Positions 28,006-37,171 are shown, counted from the first letter of the stretch. The stretch is 64,000 nucleotides of DNA from Hyphomicrobiales bacterium (GCA_019075865.1 JAGXAN010000011.1:1-64000), one strand, 5' to 3'. Notes: a model not told the origin generated them from the sequence alone. Numbers and translations are program-made.

Positions 28006-28794
28006 TCAGGCTTGCGCTATGGCCGGCTCTATGCGGTCAGTTTTGGTCAGGGTGAGAAACACCACAAGGGCGAGAATCGCGCTAAGAAAGATTAAACTGG
28101 TGGTGATCGTACCCAATCCTAAGCCGCCAGCAATCACAGGCTTGGCGAGAAAATCGCCAAACGAGGCCCCAAGCGGACGAGTTAAAATATAGGCAACCCA
28201 AAAGGCAAGGATGGCGTCCATTTTGAAAACCAGATGCGCGACGAGAACGCCCGCAATCATGGCGGCAAACACTAAGGCGGCGGGGCCGTAACCGAGCGAC
28301 ATTTTTTCAGCTAATAGATCACCAACCGAAGTGCCCATCGCGAAAGTGAACAGGATCGCAGCCCAATAAAACAACTCGCGGCGCGGCGTGTAAATGGTAT
28401 GGATCGACAGGGTTCGCTCGTAATGGAACCATAATGCGAACACTATGGCTAGGATCAGCCCAAAGGCGATGGAGGTCGTGACCAAGCTGATTCCCATGCC
28501 ATCGACCAGATTATCAGAGATCAACGTGCCAACGACGCTTATGAGAACTACATTGACCCAGTAGATAAACGGAACATAGCCCTTGGTACGCATTTGCACG
28601 AATAGGGCTGCCAGAAACACGCCGCTCATCACCCAGGACGTGAGGGTGAGGCCAAGGTGCAAACGCACGGATAGCAAATCTCCCGCCGTCTCGCCCACCG
28701 TGGTGGCAAGAATTTTGATGATCCAGAAAAAAATGGTGATTTGCGGCACTTTGTTAAGAAGATGCGCTGCGGCATCGGATCGGATAGACGACAT
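28006..28794 (-). CDS. COG4705-type integral membrane protein
   Basis: 262 residues from the ATG at 28794 with GAGGAG 7 bases upstream. About eight membrane segments fill the protein. A motif recurs three times: TTVGETAGDLLS near the N terminus, GTSVGDLLAEK in the middle and GASFGDFLAKP near the end, pointing to internal duplication. This fits the uncharacterised COG4705 family. The polar G-x-G-D residues inside helices suggest an ion or metal path, but no transport function is established. It lies just downstream of a histidine kinase/response regulator pair on the same strand. Confidence 0.75.
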   Translation of the reverse strand: MSSIRSDAAAHLLNKVPQITIFFWIIKILATTVGETAGDLLSVRLHLGLTLTSWVMSGVFLAALFVQMRTKGYVPFIYWVNVVLISVVGTLISDNLVDGMGISLVTTSIAFGLILAIVFALWFHYERTLSIHTIYTPRRELFYWAAILFTFAMGTSVGDLLAEKMSLGYGPAALVFAAMIAGVLVAHLVFKMDAILAFWVAYILTRPLGASFGDFLAKPVIAGGLGLGTITTSLIFLSAILALVVFLTLTKTDRIEPAIAQA

Positions 28795-28868
28795 TGGATA
28801 GCTCCTCAAATGGACTGTCCAAAACATAGCCCCCGAAAATTAGTCCAGAATGAGCGCCACTTTCGACT

Positions 28869-30179
28869 CTAGATGTCGCGGCCGGGCTGCAAATTGGCAG
28901 AGCGAACACGCACCCAAAGTCCCTGTCGGTCGGTTCGGTTGGCGAAAGTAAGCGCCAGATTGTTTCGGCCTGCAGCGGCTGCGGCAATCGCAAGACCAAG
29001 CCCATTACCCGCAACATCGGGAGCCGCCGCACGGAAAAATCGATCACACAGCCGCGAAATGTCCGCCGCATTGACACCACAGCCAGTGTCAACAATGTCC
29101 ACCGTAAATCCCTCGCCGTTCCGCAGGATGGATGCGTCTATAGTGCCACCTTTCGGCGTGTAGCGGATGGCATTGTCAATCAGGTTGTCAAACAACATTT
29201 GCAAATCGGTAATATCTGCGAAAACCGTTACCGGCGCGAGCTGTTGGATGCCAAGGTCAACACCTTTAACAGCAGCAGCGGCAATATGATCGGCTACGCT
29301 TTGCATCAAGCAGGCGGAGACATCGACGCGTTGTTTTTGTTGAACTGTTACCCCATTCTCCATGCGGGCCAGGCGCAACAATTGCTCGACCAATATCGTG
29401 GCGCGCTGAACGCCGCCACGTAGGGCCTTGATTTGCGGCTCGCCAACACTTTTTGAACTGGCGAGATTATCAATCTGCAATTGGACTGCGGACAGTGGCG
29501 TGCGCAACTCATGCGCGGCATCCGCAACGAAGCGCTTTTGCGCTGTCAGTGAAGCCTCCAATCTCGCGGTCAACTGGTTTATGGCCTCAACGAAGGGCTT
29601 GATTTCAACCGGCACCTCGGCCAGTGGGATATGGGCTGTGTTCCCCGCCCCGCGCCCACCAATTTCCCGCGCTAACCCGTTTAACCGCCGCGACCATTGC
29701 CCGACTGACCAAAGTATCACCAGCCAGGCTAAAGGAATAACGATGAGCACTGGCCCACCGGCCTGCCAGGCCGCCGTTTGCGCCATTTCCTGGCGAACCG
29801 CGATGCGTTGGCCCACTTCAATATGGCGCGAACCCTCCACTGCTAGATATACCCGCCATTTCTCGCCGTGGGCATGCAGCGTGGTTAGGCCAGGCTTTGT
29901 CAGCCTTGGGAGCCCTTGGTTATGGGCGGGCTGACGCAGTGTTGCGCCATTGTCATCCCATATTTCAATAACGAACTCATCTTCGGGGTCGTGCTTGACG
30001 AAAGGTGCATTACGCTGCACTCGCTCCACGCTGACGTTCAGCGCCAATTGGCGTAATTGGTTGTCCAAGAACCCAGCTGCTTCGCGTGCTGCCAATTCAT
30101 AGGCGATGGCAAAGGCGGCAAGGCCTAGGGCAAATAATACGAGCGTGAGCCAAAGCATGGCTGTGCGAGCCAGAGACAT
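28869..30179 (-). CDS. Sensor histidine kinase, QseC/TctE type
   Basis: 436 residues from the ATG at 30179, which shares its A with the response regulator stop (TGATG). A first membrane helix (~5-28), a periplasmic region of about 100 residues and a second helix (~140-158) are followed by HAMP, the phospho-acceptor box FVADAAHELRTPLSAVQ and HATPase motifs (LIDNAIRYTPKG, DTGCGV, GNGLGLAI). The periplasmic segment has no obvious metal motif. It probably controls the downstream COG4705 gene. Confidence 0.9.
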   Translation of the reverse strand: MSLARTAMLWLTLVLFALGLAAFAIAYELAAREAAGFLDNQLRQLALNVSVERVQRNAPFVKHDPEDEFVIEIWDDNGATLRQPAHNQGLPRLTKPGLTTLHAHGEKWRVYLAVEGSRHIEVGQRIAVRQEMAQTAAWQAGGPVLIVIPLAWLVILWSVGQWSRRLNGLAREIGGRGAGNTAHIPLAEVPVEIKPFVEAINQLTARLEASLTAQKRFVADAAHELRTPLSAVQLQIDNLASSKSVGEPQIKALRGGVQRATILVEQLLRLARMENGVTVQQKQRVDVSACLMQSVADHIAAAAVKGVDLGIQQLAPVTVFADITDLQMLFDNLIDNAIRYTPKGGTIDASILRNGEGFTVDIVDTGCGVNAADISRLCDRFFRAAAPDVAGNGLGLAIAAAAAGRNNLALTFANRTDRQGLWVRVRSANLQPGRDI

Positions 30180-30844
30180 CAAGATCCCCCTTTCAGCACC
30201 ATCCACCCAGCCCCCCGCACATTGTGGATAATGTCGCGATCAAACTTCTTGCGGATCGTGTGAATGAGAACATCAACTGCGTTGCTCTCAACCTCCTCTC
30301 CCCAACCATAAATGCGTTCCTCAATCTGTGTGCGGGACAATATCGTTCCCGGCCGCAGCATAAGCGCCTGCATCAACGAAAATTCGCGGGCGGGAAGCAC
30401 CAGCGACGTACCTTGATAGGCTAATGTGTGGTTTGAAAGGTCAAGCGTAATGGCACCCGCCTGCAACAGCGATTGTGCAGCGCCATTGTGGCGGCGCAAA
30501 GTGGCTCGCATCCGGGCAATCAGTTCGCGAAAATCAAACGGCTTGATGATATAATCATCAGCCCCCAGATTTAGCCCCTCGATGCGCTCATCAAGGCCGT
30601 CCCGCGCCGTAATCACCAAAACCGGTGTAGCAATGCCGCTCCGGCGCGCATCGCGCAATACGCAAAGGCCAGATTGGCCGGGCAATCCAATATCGAGCAA
30701 CACAATGGCATGGGTGCCGACTGCCATTGCTTCGGCTCCCGTGGGGCCATCTCGCACCCAATCAACGATCATCCCCTGACGTTCCAGCGCAGCCGTCAGT
30801 TCCCTGCCGATCATCGCGTCATCTTCAACCAGCAGCACTCGCAT
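30179..30844 (-). CDS. OmpR-family response regulator
   Basis: 221 residues. Receiver domain MRVLLVEDDAMIGRELTAAL with phospho-acceptor Asp in IVLLDIGLPGQSG and switch residues VITARD and IIKPFDF. The winged-helix DNA-binding domain follows (LTLDLSNHTL region, REFSLMQALMLRPG, VDVLIHTIRKKF, IHNVRGAGWML-like end). It is translationally coupled to the kinase. The two-component pair sits upstream of the COG4705 and small secreted protein genes, its likely targets. Confidence 0.93.
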   Translation of the reverse strand: MRVLLVEDDAMIGRELTAALERQGMIVDWVRDGPTGAEAMAVGTHAIVLLDIGLPGQSGLCVLRDARRSGIATPVLVITARDGLDERIEGLNLGADDYIIKPFDFRELIARMRATLRRHNGAAQSLLQAGAITLDLSNHTLAYQGTSLVLPAREFSLMQALMLRPGTILSRTQIEERIYGWGEEVESNAVDVLIHTIRKKFDRDIIHNVRGAGWMVLKGGS

Positions 30845-30925
30845 TCCAGAGCCTCTTCACCCCAACTACCAACCAGATATGACTTGGCAAATGTTAGCCC
30901 TAAATGAGGCGGTTGTTGTTGTAGC

Positions 30926-31072
30926 ATCATCAACGCCGCTTTGGAGATGGTCGCCGGACGCTTCCTCAAGCTCCTGCGCGACAATCCTCGCGCTATGCGT
31001 CGGTTCGACTATGGCTTTGCCGCACTCATGAGCGGCTTCGCACTGAAACTGCTCACCGCGCAGGTGCATTGA
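30926..31072 (+). pseudogene. C-terminal fragment of a LysE-type exporter
   Basis: An open frame of 48 codons ends at TGA 31070-31072 and reads VAGRFLKLLRDNPRAMRRFD, then YGFAALMSGFALKLLTAQ. The pattern of a basic RNPRA stretch followed by a last hydrophobic helix and a short tail matches the end of LysE/RhtB amino-acid exporters. Nothing upstream continues the gene, so this is a truncated remnant. Confidence 0.4.
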
Positions 31073-31075
31073 GCG

Positions 31076-31525
31076 TCACACGGGCGCGAGCGCGCCAGAC
31101 GCTGGGGCCTTGGTGCCTTTTATGACACGCTTGACAGCACGCAGGATGGCGATGACCGCACCGAGTTGACGCGGCAAGACGCGCTTGAAAACAGCGACTT
31201 TTCGGACACGACTATGCACCGTCCAAATGGCATGTGAACCGGCTGGAAACACCACAATATCACCTGCCCCGAGGGTCTTCGTCTGGCCGACAGCATCGCG
31301 GATTGTCACCGAGCCTTCAATGAAATGCACGGTCTCATCGAAATCATAATACCAGTTGAAGCTGCCAGGATCACATTCCCAAATGACGGTGGTTGCAAGC
31401 CCATCCGCCGAAGTCGCAAGCACCACGCTTCGCGCCTCTGGCGTTCCAGAAATGATCCATTGTGGATTGATCGGTGATGGCTTGCAATTGAACTGGTTGG
31501 GGAAAACAATGGCTGGTTTAGACAT
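31076..31525 (-). CDS. Small cupin-domain protein
   Basis: 149 residues. The cupin barrel is visible as DFDETVHFIEGSVTIRDAVG, GAGDIVVFPAGSHAIWTVHS and a C-terminal helix. It belongs to the Cupin_3 type (related to ureidoglycine aminohydrolase and EutQ). First-motif metal ligands are reduced: the expected His-x-His is replaced by Asp/Glu-rich residues, so enzymatic activity is uncertain. It stands alone, converging with the LysE fragment and separated from the copper locus. Confidence 0.75.
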   Translation of the reverse strand: MSKPAIVFPNQFNCKPSPINPQWIISGTPEARSVVLATSADGLATTVIWECDPGSFNWYYDFDETVHFIEGSVTIRDAVGQTKTLGAGDIVVFPAGSHAIWTVHSRVRKVAVFKRVLPRQLGAVIAILRAVKRVIKGTKAPASGALAPV

Positions 31526-31887
31526 GATGACTTCTGATGGCGGGCATGATTACCCAAAATGGCAACTTAAAGCCCACATCATAAGATTGCCTTAAATACC
31601 TCATGCCCACGAGCTGGATCATATTTACGCTTCAGCAACCAGACTGAAGCAGCGCCCATCCCGCAATCAGCACATACCAAGTGTAGGCAAACAAACCTAA
31701 CCAATTTGGCGTGGTTACAATTTCCGTTCACGGATTCTAGCAGGCTTGAGATTTTACAATATAGGTCGACTGACGCTTTTGGGGGACTTGCCATGACGAA
31801 AATCCTTTTTTGTCGTAATGCGGACGCATTTGCAAAATATCTGGTAAATTGGATTTGAATTTTAAATTTTTATTATGAGCGGTTGGC
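31526..31887. other. Intergenic region upstream of the copper operon
   Basis: 362 bases. On the minus strand at 31636-31722 a frame reads PNWLGLFAYTWYVLIAGWAL and ends QSGC before a stop. It looks like the last helix of a lost membrane protein. The rest is AT-rich toward 31880 and should carry the promoter of the copper operon, where I see no clean -35/-10 pair. No RNA gene is evident. Confidence 0.4.
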
Positions 31888-32295
31888 TTGACAGCGTTTA
31901 TTCGGAACATCGTCAGGGTGCTTGTGACCATATTTGTGGCCACATCTCTGCTTGTGCCGAATGAGGCACTCGCGTCACATAAAATTGGTGCTCATGGAAC
32001 TCACGGACATAATTTCGGGCATGAGATGGTGCGTAAAATGGACCGGTCGATAGCCAGTCCCATTCAAGCCACCGCCGTTAGTGCATCCTCAGCGGATAAA
32101 TTCTCGCTGCAACATAGGCAGAAGTCTGCGCATGAGGACGACAATATTTGTACGGGGGTCTGCACCCTTATTTTTGCGGTAATACCCAATTTACACTATC
32201 AGCCTGACCTTGTTTCGCATCGGTACATGATCCCAACACTCGCTGTTTTAATCTCGCGGCAGATGAATAGTCTGGATCGTCCCCCCAGAGGCTGA
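31888..32295 (+). CDS. His-rich exported small protein (DUF2946-like) of the copper operon
   Basis: 135 residues if the TTG at 31888 is the start; a GTG ten codons later is also possible and no ATG fits. A hydrophobic leader (~8-30, ending EALAS) is followed by the His-rich HKIGAHGTHGHNFGHEM. A CTGVC motif lies near residue 90, and the protein ends LDRPPRG. Small proteins with a leader, a His/Cys-rich middle and an RPP ending often open copper-resistance operons (DUF2946-like). Periplasmic copper binding is the likely role but is inferred. Confidence 0.6.
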   Translation: MTAFIRNIVRVLVTIFVATSLLVPNEALASHKIGAHGTHGHNFGHEMVRKMDRSIASPIQATAVSASSADKFSLQHRQKSAHEDDNICTGVCTLIFAVIPNLHYQPDLVSHRYMIPTLAVLISRQMNSLDRPPRG

Positions 32296-32418
32296 CCTGC
32301 CCCAAGCATCGTGGGTGGCGCTAATCTGCGCCAGAAGATGCCATTTCAACCCATTCCAATATCTAGGGCGTTCTTTGCATGATTGTGCCGAGAATTCCCG
32401 TGTCATGATTGTTTTACC

Positions 32419-32634
32419 ATGCTCTTTCGCTCGATTGCGCTTTGCGCATTGTTGGCTGGATGCGCTGCTGCGCCGCTCCCGCCTATCAACATCCAAGCCG
32501 ACAATCTAAAAGCCGCTACTGTTCGGCTGCCGCGCCTAAACGCAGACGCTAAGACCTTTCGTCCGGTGACGCCAACCGATGCAGCGTTTCTTGCCACCCA
32601 AAGTCCCTCACCCAAATTGGGGGGCAAGCCATGA
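32419..32634 (+). CDS. Small lipoprotein upstream of TolC-like gene
   Basis: 71 residues. Lipoprotein signal MLFRSIALCALLAGC with Cys15 as the lipidated residue. The short mature part is Pro/Ala-rich (APLPPINIQADN) and has no recognised domain. It overlaps the outer-membrane channel gene by ATGA, so it is translated with it. It may assist channel assembly or copper handling. The ATG at 32419 is chosen because it gives a perfect lipobox. Confidence 0.7.
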   Translation: MLFRSIALCALLAGCAAAPLPPINIQADNLKAATVRLPRLNADAKTFRPVTPTDAAFLATQSPSPKLGGKP

Positions 32635-34040
32635 GCAAAATAGCAAAAGGCATCGCCGTCAAAAGTGCGCTATTGACCGTCTGTTTTGGGTTTGCAGGCT
32701 GCGTCTCGGTTTCAAATGATGGCGGCATGGGCGTCGTGCAATCGTCTGTGAGCACAAGCCTTTCGGCCAAAGTTGACAAGGATGAAACGGGTATTGGTCA
32801 TCGGGCAGCCATTCACGCACTACTGAAAAAAAGCTTGTCGCCAGAGCGAGCGGTGCAAGTGGCGCTTTTCAACAACAAGGGGCTGCAAGCGGCGTTTAAC
32901 GATCTTGGCGTCTCTGAGGCACAATTTGTCCAAGCCAGCCAGCCCACCAATCCGTCGCTTACTGTGCTGGGCCTCACTGGCGGCGGCGCATTTGACATTG
33001 AGCAGCGACTGACAACTAGTTTGCTGGCGCTATTTTTGGCGCAACCTCGTCAAGAATTAGCCCAAGCGCAAATCAAGGCTGCGCAGATCAAAGCGATCGC
33101 TACAGCGCTGCAATTGGCGGCTGACACGCGGGCGCAGTATTGGCGCACGGTTGCGGCGCGTGAGCAATATGCAACGCTGGTTTTAACGCGCGGTAGCGCA
33201 CAAACCGCCGCCGAGCTAGCGCAGCGTCTTGGCCAAACCGGAGCCCTTGGCAAGCTGGATCAAGCGCGCGAATTTGCCTTTCACGCCGAACTATCAGCGC
33301 GGGTTCAACTGGCACAAACGCAGGTGTTTCTTGAGCACGAGCGTTTGGCAAGACTGATGGGCCTTTGGGGTAAGCAAGCCACCTTCACCGTGCCCATGCG
33401 CCTCCCCGCACTTCCTAAAAAGATCCGAACCGAGAGGGTCATTGAAACAGATGCGATTTTGCATCGTGTGGATTTGAAACTAGCGCGCGCCACTTTGGAT
33501 GTCGTCGCACGTCAATATGGGTTGGTGCAATCAACGCGCCTCATCAGCGTTTTTGATTTTACCGGCGCGCAGAATAACGCGGGTTCTTCGGGTGCGCGCA
33601 CGCAATTAAATGGCGCCGAAATTAACTTGTCGATCCCCATTTATGATTTTGGATCGGCTCGGATTCGCGAAGCAGAACAGGCCTATCGTGCGGCCGCAAA
33701 TCGCTTGGCTGACAAAGCCATCACCATTCGCTCGCAGGTGCGCGAGGCATTTTTGGGTTATCGAGGCGCATGGAGTGTTGCCCGCACCTATCAATTGCAA
33801 GTGTTGCCATTGCGCAAAACAATAGAGGAAGAGCAATTGCTCCAATACAACGGGATGCTGGCGGATATGTTCACGCTGCTCGTGGAGGCACGCGCGCGGC
33901 TTGCCAGTCAGTCCGCCGCCATTGATGCCAAGCGCGACTTTTGGCTGGCACAGGAAAACCTGCGCGCCGCCACCATCGGCGGTTTCAACGCAGCTTCGGC
34001 CACAGATGGCAAAGCGCCCGCCAATGATTCCACGCAATAA
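32631..34040 (+). CDS. TolC-family outer-membrane efflux lipoprotein
   Basis: 469 residues. A lipobox (GFAGC, about Cys24) is followed by two repeats of the outer-membrane efflux domain: SPERAVQVALFNNKGLQAAF with long Gln/Ala-rich helices (QAQIKAAQIKAIATALQLAA), then DLKLARATLDVVARQYGLV and IPIYDFGSARIREAEQAYRA. It forms a trimeric channel across the outer membrane and periplasm. It starts the copper set and could also serve the RND pump at 24308. It ends 20 bases before the multicopper oxidase gene. Confidence 0.9.
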   Translation: MSKIAKGIAVKSALLTVCFGFAGCVSVSNDGGMGVVQSSVSTSLSAKVDKDETGIGHRAAIHALLKKSLSPERAVQVALFNNKGLQAAFNDLGVSEAQFVQASQPTNPSLTVLGLTGGGAFDIEQRLTTSLLALFLAQPRQELAQAQIKAAQIKAIATALQLAADTRAQYWRTVAAREQYATLVLTRGSAQTAAELAQRLGQTGALGKLDQAREFAFHAELSARVQLAQTQVFLEHERLARLMGLWGKQATFTVPMRLPALPKKIRTERVIETDAILHRVDLKLARATLDVVARQYGLVQSTRLISVFDFTGAQNNAGSSGARTQLNGAEINLSIPIYDFGSARIREAEQAYRAAANRLADKAITIRSQVREAFLGYRGAWSVARTYQLQVLPLRKTIEEEQLLQYNGMLADMFTLLVEARARLASQSAAIDAKRDFWLAQENLRAATIGGFNAASATDGKAPANDSTQ

Positions 34041-34060
34041 ATTGATTTTGGAGAAATATC

Positions 34061-35461
34061 ATGTTGACCAGACGCGCATTTGTAAATGCCTCAAGCATGT
34101 CCGCCGTCGCCGTAGCGGCTGTAAGTGGAAGGGGACAAGCGGCCTCGATTCCGGAGGCTGCGACCATGAAGGAGGCTGGTACACAAAAGCCCTTGGTACC
34201 CCATACTGGGCCCGATTATAACCCGATCGTCACCCTGAATGGTTGGACGGCCCCTTGGCGGATGCAGGGGGATTGGAAGGAGTTCCATCTTGTCGCTGAA
34301 CCCGTAGTGCGCGAGATAGCACCCGGAATGAAGGCCTATTTATGGGGCTATAACGGCCAATCTCCCGGCCCAACCATAGAAGCGGTGGAGGGCGACAAGG
34401 TGCGCATTTTTGTCACCAATCGGCTGCCGGAGCACACCACCATTCACTGGCACGGCCAACGCCTGCCCAATGGCATGGACGGGGTGACTGGGCTGACCCA
34501 ACCGCCCATAAAACCCGGCCAGACCTTCGTTTACGAGTTTCAACTGCGCCGATCTGGTACCTTTATGTATCATCCGCACGCCGATGAGACCCTGCAAATG
34601 GCCATGGGCATGATGGGCCTGTTTATTGTGCATCCGCGAGACCCAAAAGAGCGCCGCGTGGATCGGGATTTTGCGTTTTTGCTCAATGCCTATGACATTG
34701 AAGCGGGCACTTATTTACCCAAAGTCAACACCATGCTGGAGTTTAACCTCTGGACTTGGAATAGTCGCGCTTATCCTGGCATTGATCCATTCATCGTTGG
34801 CAAAGGCGACAAGGTGCGGATGCGGGTTGGCAATTTGACGATGACCAACCATCCCATCCACATACATGGCCACGAATTTCATGTCACAGGCACCGATGGT
34901 GGCTATGTGCCGGAAGGGTCGGCTTGGCCGGAGGTGACCGTCGATATTGCCGTTGGGCAAATGCGCGCCTTTGAGTTTATGGCCGATGAACCAGGCGATT
35001 GGGCCGTGCATTGCCATAAATCGCACCATACCATGAATGCCATGGGCCATAGTGTGAAGACCTATATTGGGGCCAATCTGGGTAACTTGCAGACCAAAAT
35101 TGCCAAAGTTGCCAAGGGTTATACCGCTATGGGCGATAAAGGCATGGCGGAAATGGGCTCGATGGAAATGCCGATGCCCGATAACACGCTGCCGATGATG
35201 ACCGGCTTTGCTCAGTTTGGTGCGGTTGAAATGGGCGGCATGTTTTCCGTCATGAAAGTTCGCGAGGGATTGAGCGCGGGCGATTACAAAGACCCTGGCT
35301 GGTATAAAAACCCGCCTGGCACGGTAGCCTACGCCTTCAATGGCACTTTGCCAGAAGCTGTCCGCGCCGCTGGCTCACCTGATGCTACCCATACCAAGGC
35401 TGACGTGCGTGTCGTCAAGCCTGGATCAATGCCCGCAAAGCCGGGGATGCAGCACGACTAG
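34061..35461 (+). CDS. Multicopper oxidase, CopA/CueO-like
   Basis: 466 residues with a twin-arginine type leader (TRRAFVNASS, ~4-28). The four copper-binding regions are present in order: HWHG at 129-132; a YHPHAD motif near 172; HPIHIHGHEF near 265; HCHKSHHTMNAM near 314, with the Met as type-1 axial ligand. A Met-rich segment (MAEMGSMEMPMPDN, GFAQFGAVEMGGMF) lies after these motifs and may bind Cu(I). It probably oxidises Cu(I) to the less toxic Cu(II) in the periplasm. It is shorter than classical CopA, closer to CumA-like oxidases. It lies in an operon with a cupredoxin and a CusF-like protein. Confidence 0.92.
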   Translation: MLTRRAFVNASSMSAVAVAAVSGRGQAASIPEAATMKEAGTQKPLVPHTGPDYNPIVTLNGWTAPWRMQGDWKEFHLVAEPVVREIAPGMKAYLWGYNGQSPGPTIEAVEGDKVRIFVTNRLPEHTTIHWHGQRLPNGMDGVTGLTQPPIKPGQTFVYEFQLRRSGTFMYHPHADETLQMAMGMMGLFIVHPRDPKERRVDRDFAFLLNAYDIEAGTYLPKVNTMLEFNLWTWNSRAYPGIDPFIVGKGDKVRMRVGNLTMTNHPIHIHGHEFHVTGTDGGYVPEGSAWPEVTVDIAVGQMRAFEFMADEPGDWAVHCHKSHHTMNAMGHSVKTYIGANLGNLQTKIAKVAKGYTAMGDKGMAEMGSMEMPMPDNTLPMMTGFAQFGAVEMGGMFSVMKVREGLSAGDYKDPGWYKNPPGTVAYAFNGTLPEAVRAAGSPDATHTKADVRVVKPGSMPAKPGMQHD

Positions 35462-35493
35462 TCAAAAATGTCACAAAACAGAAAGGTAATTTC

Positions 35494-36006
35494 ATGAAAT
35501 TAAATCTAAAACCTTTGATCTCACTCCCCCTTTTTATGATCCCCTGGCTCGCGCCAATGTCGATGGCTAACGAGGCAGGCCATCATCACGATGAGTTGAG
35601 CGAAACCACTGTATTTGGTGAGCCGGGCAATGCCAAGCTGCCAACCAAGGTTGTTCAACTCACCATGACGGATCAAGGCAAAGGCATGGCGTTTACTCCG
35701 CAAAACATCACTTTGCACCAAGGAGATCAAGTAAAATTCATCGTACATAACGAGGGCGCGCTGGATCATGAAATGATGCTGGCTACCAAGCAAATGAATG
35801 ATGAACATGCGCTTGAAATGGTCAAAAACCCCGATATGGAACATGACCAACCCAATGCGCTTCGCTTAAAGCCCGGCGCTCGCGGCAAAATTCTCTGGCA
35901 TTTCACCAAGGCTGGCGAGTTTGATTTTTCTTGTCTGATTCCGGGCCACCGGGAGGCTGGCATGCAAGGCAAAGTAACCGTCATCGCGCGTCAAGCCTCC
36001 AAATAA
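35494..36006 (+). CDS. Periplasmic cupredoxin (CopI-like)
   Basis: 170 residues with a Sec leader (~1-25). Type-1 copper ligands are clear: His92 (ALDHEMM), Cys147, His152 and Met157 in FSCLIPGHREAGM. An N-terminal HHH (30-32) could add a site. This pattern matches the CopI-type cupredoxins that protect against copper in the periplasm. It lies 32 bases after the multicopper oxidase and 19 before the CusF-like gene, so one operon. It may accept electrons from, or deliver copper to, the oxidase. Confidence 0.88.
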   Translation: MKLNLKPLISLPLFMIPWLAPMSMANEAGHHHDELSETTVFGEPGNAKLPTKVVQLTMTDQGKGMAFTPQNITLHQGDQVKFIVHNEGALDHEMMLATKQMNDEHALEMVKNPDMEHDQPNALRLKPGARGKILWHFTKAGEFDFSCLIPGHREAGMQGKVTVIARQASK

Positions 36007-36025
36007 CGCAATAAAAGGATAGATC

Positions 36026-36319
36026 ATGACACTCAAAGCACTTCTCATTAGTTTTGTACTCATGGGCACGAGTGTGTCGGCATGGGCCCAATCCACGCCC
36101 TCGGTCAAAGGGGAAGTTAAAAAGGTAGACATGTCGGCTGGCAAAATGACCCTCCAACATGGTGCCATTCCAAACCTTGATATGAGCGCAATGACAATGG
36201 TTTTCAAAGCCGCCGATCCCGCCATGCTCAAGTCCGTTAAGGCTGGCGACAAAGTTAAATTCACCGCTGAGCGCGTCAACGGACAGCTAACTGTAACCAC
36301 CATCCACAAGGCCAAATAA
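36026..36319 (+). CDS. CusF-like periplasmic copper-binding protein
   Basis: 97 residues with a signal peptide (ending SAWAQ, ~21). The CusF fold matches: VKGEVKKVDMSAGKMTLQHG and LDMSAMTMVF. Relative to E. coli CusF the ligands are His45, Met56 and Met58, but the Trp that caps the Cu(I) site is Met53 here. This could add a third thioether ligand. The protein should carry Cu(I) or Ag(I) in the periplasm, and its presence strengthens a copper reading for the operon and perhaps for the RND pump nearby. Confidence 0.88.
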   Translation: MTLKALLISFVLMGTSVSAWAQSTPSVKGEVKKVDMSAGKMTLQHGAIPNLDMSAMTMVFKAADPAMLKSVKAGDKVKFTAERVNGQLTVTTIHKAK

Positions 36320-36343
36320 CAGGGGTAACTTACGCCGCAAAAT

Positions 36344-36370
36344 CGGCATGGTCTGAAAAGGGCCATGCCG
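36344..36370 (+). terminator. Hairpin after the copper operon
   Basis: CGGCATGG and CCATGCCG form a perfect 8-bp stem with an 11-nt loop, 25 bases after the CusF-like stop. The tail on the plus strand is AAAATTTG, not a proper T tract, so it may stabilise the transcript end or help Rho-dependent termination rather than act alone. The rest of 36371-36576 holds no gene. Confidence 0.4.
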
Positions 36371-36576
36371 AAAATTTGCCCGCAGTTAGATAAAACGGGG
36401 GTCTATGGGTGAGGGCAATCTGGGCGAGGTAGCGGGCAAGCACCACCACTGCGGGTAGGTGTGTAGGTATGCAAGGGGCGAGAAATTATCTGGGGGCTCA
36501 TTTGACGCTCATTCAGATGGCTTAGAAGACGATTGTGAAATCGCCACATAGCACTTTCTAGTCGAAGGAATTCATC

Positions 36577-37170
36577 ATGACCCTTGCGCTTCTGCGCCTA
36601 TCTCGCGCAACCACTCTTGCTGTCGGGCTGCTCCTTGTGGGAGCTGGGGCCAATCTTTACCCACTCTTGGCCATTGCGTCTGAAACCGCTGTTGCGCCAG
36701 AAAAAAATCCGCCTGGCGACATACCTGACAATCAGGCCTTTGTCGCTTTTAGCGGGCCGCAAGGCTATTTGTTGCAAGTTCCAGAAGGTTGGGCGCGCAA
36801 AGAAGCCCCTGACGGCGTCGCCTTTTCTGATAAATACGGGCGCGTGGAACTCGTGTTTAGTAAAGCCCATGGCGTCCTGACTGTCGACAATGTGCGCGCC
36901 TTGGAGGCGGCCAGCTTAGAAAAATCCGGACATGCGGTAAAAATTTCGACGATTACTAAAACTCAGCTTCCAGCGGGCCCTGCAATCAAAATCACCTTTT
37001 CATCAAATTCGGAACCCAATGGGGTGACGGGCAAGCAAATCCGGTTGGAGAGCGAGCGCTTTCTGGTTGTCCACGGCGACCAACTCGCGGCATTGACTTT
37101 TTCCGCCCCGATGGGCGCTGACAATGTCGATCAATGGACGTTGATGAGCAAGTCCTTGCGGTGGCAGTAA
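36577..37170 (+). CDS. Exported protein of unknown function, partner of ABC system
   Basis: 197 residues. The hydrophobic N terminus (TTLAVGLLLVGAGANLYPLL) suggests a signal or membrane anchor. The mature part includes FVAFSGPQGYLLQVPEGWAR and a C-terminal half typical of PsbP/lipoprotein-like beta folds (QIRLESERFLVVHGDQ, DQWTLMSKSLRW). The family is not certain. It ends 1 base before the double-NBD ATPase gene, so it is probably the periplasmic component of the same system. GAAGGA lies before the start. Confidence 0.6.
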   Translation: MTLALLRLSRATTLAVGLLLVGAGANLYPLLAIASETAVAPEKNPPGDIPDNQAFVAFSGPQGYLLQVPEGWARKEAPDGVAFSDKYGRVELVFSKAHGVLTVDNVRALEAASLEKSGHAVKISTITKTQLPAGPAIKITFSSNSEPNGVTGKQIRLESERFLVVHGDQLAALTFSAPMGADNVDQWTLMSKSLRWQ

Positions 37171-37171
37171 C

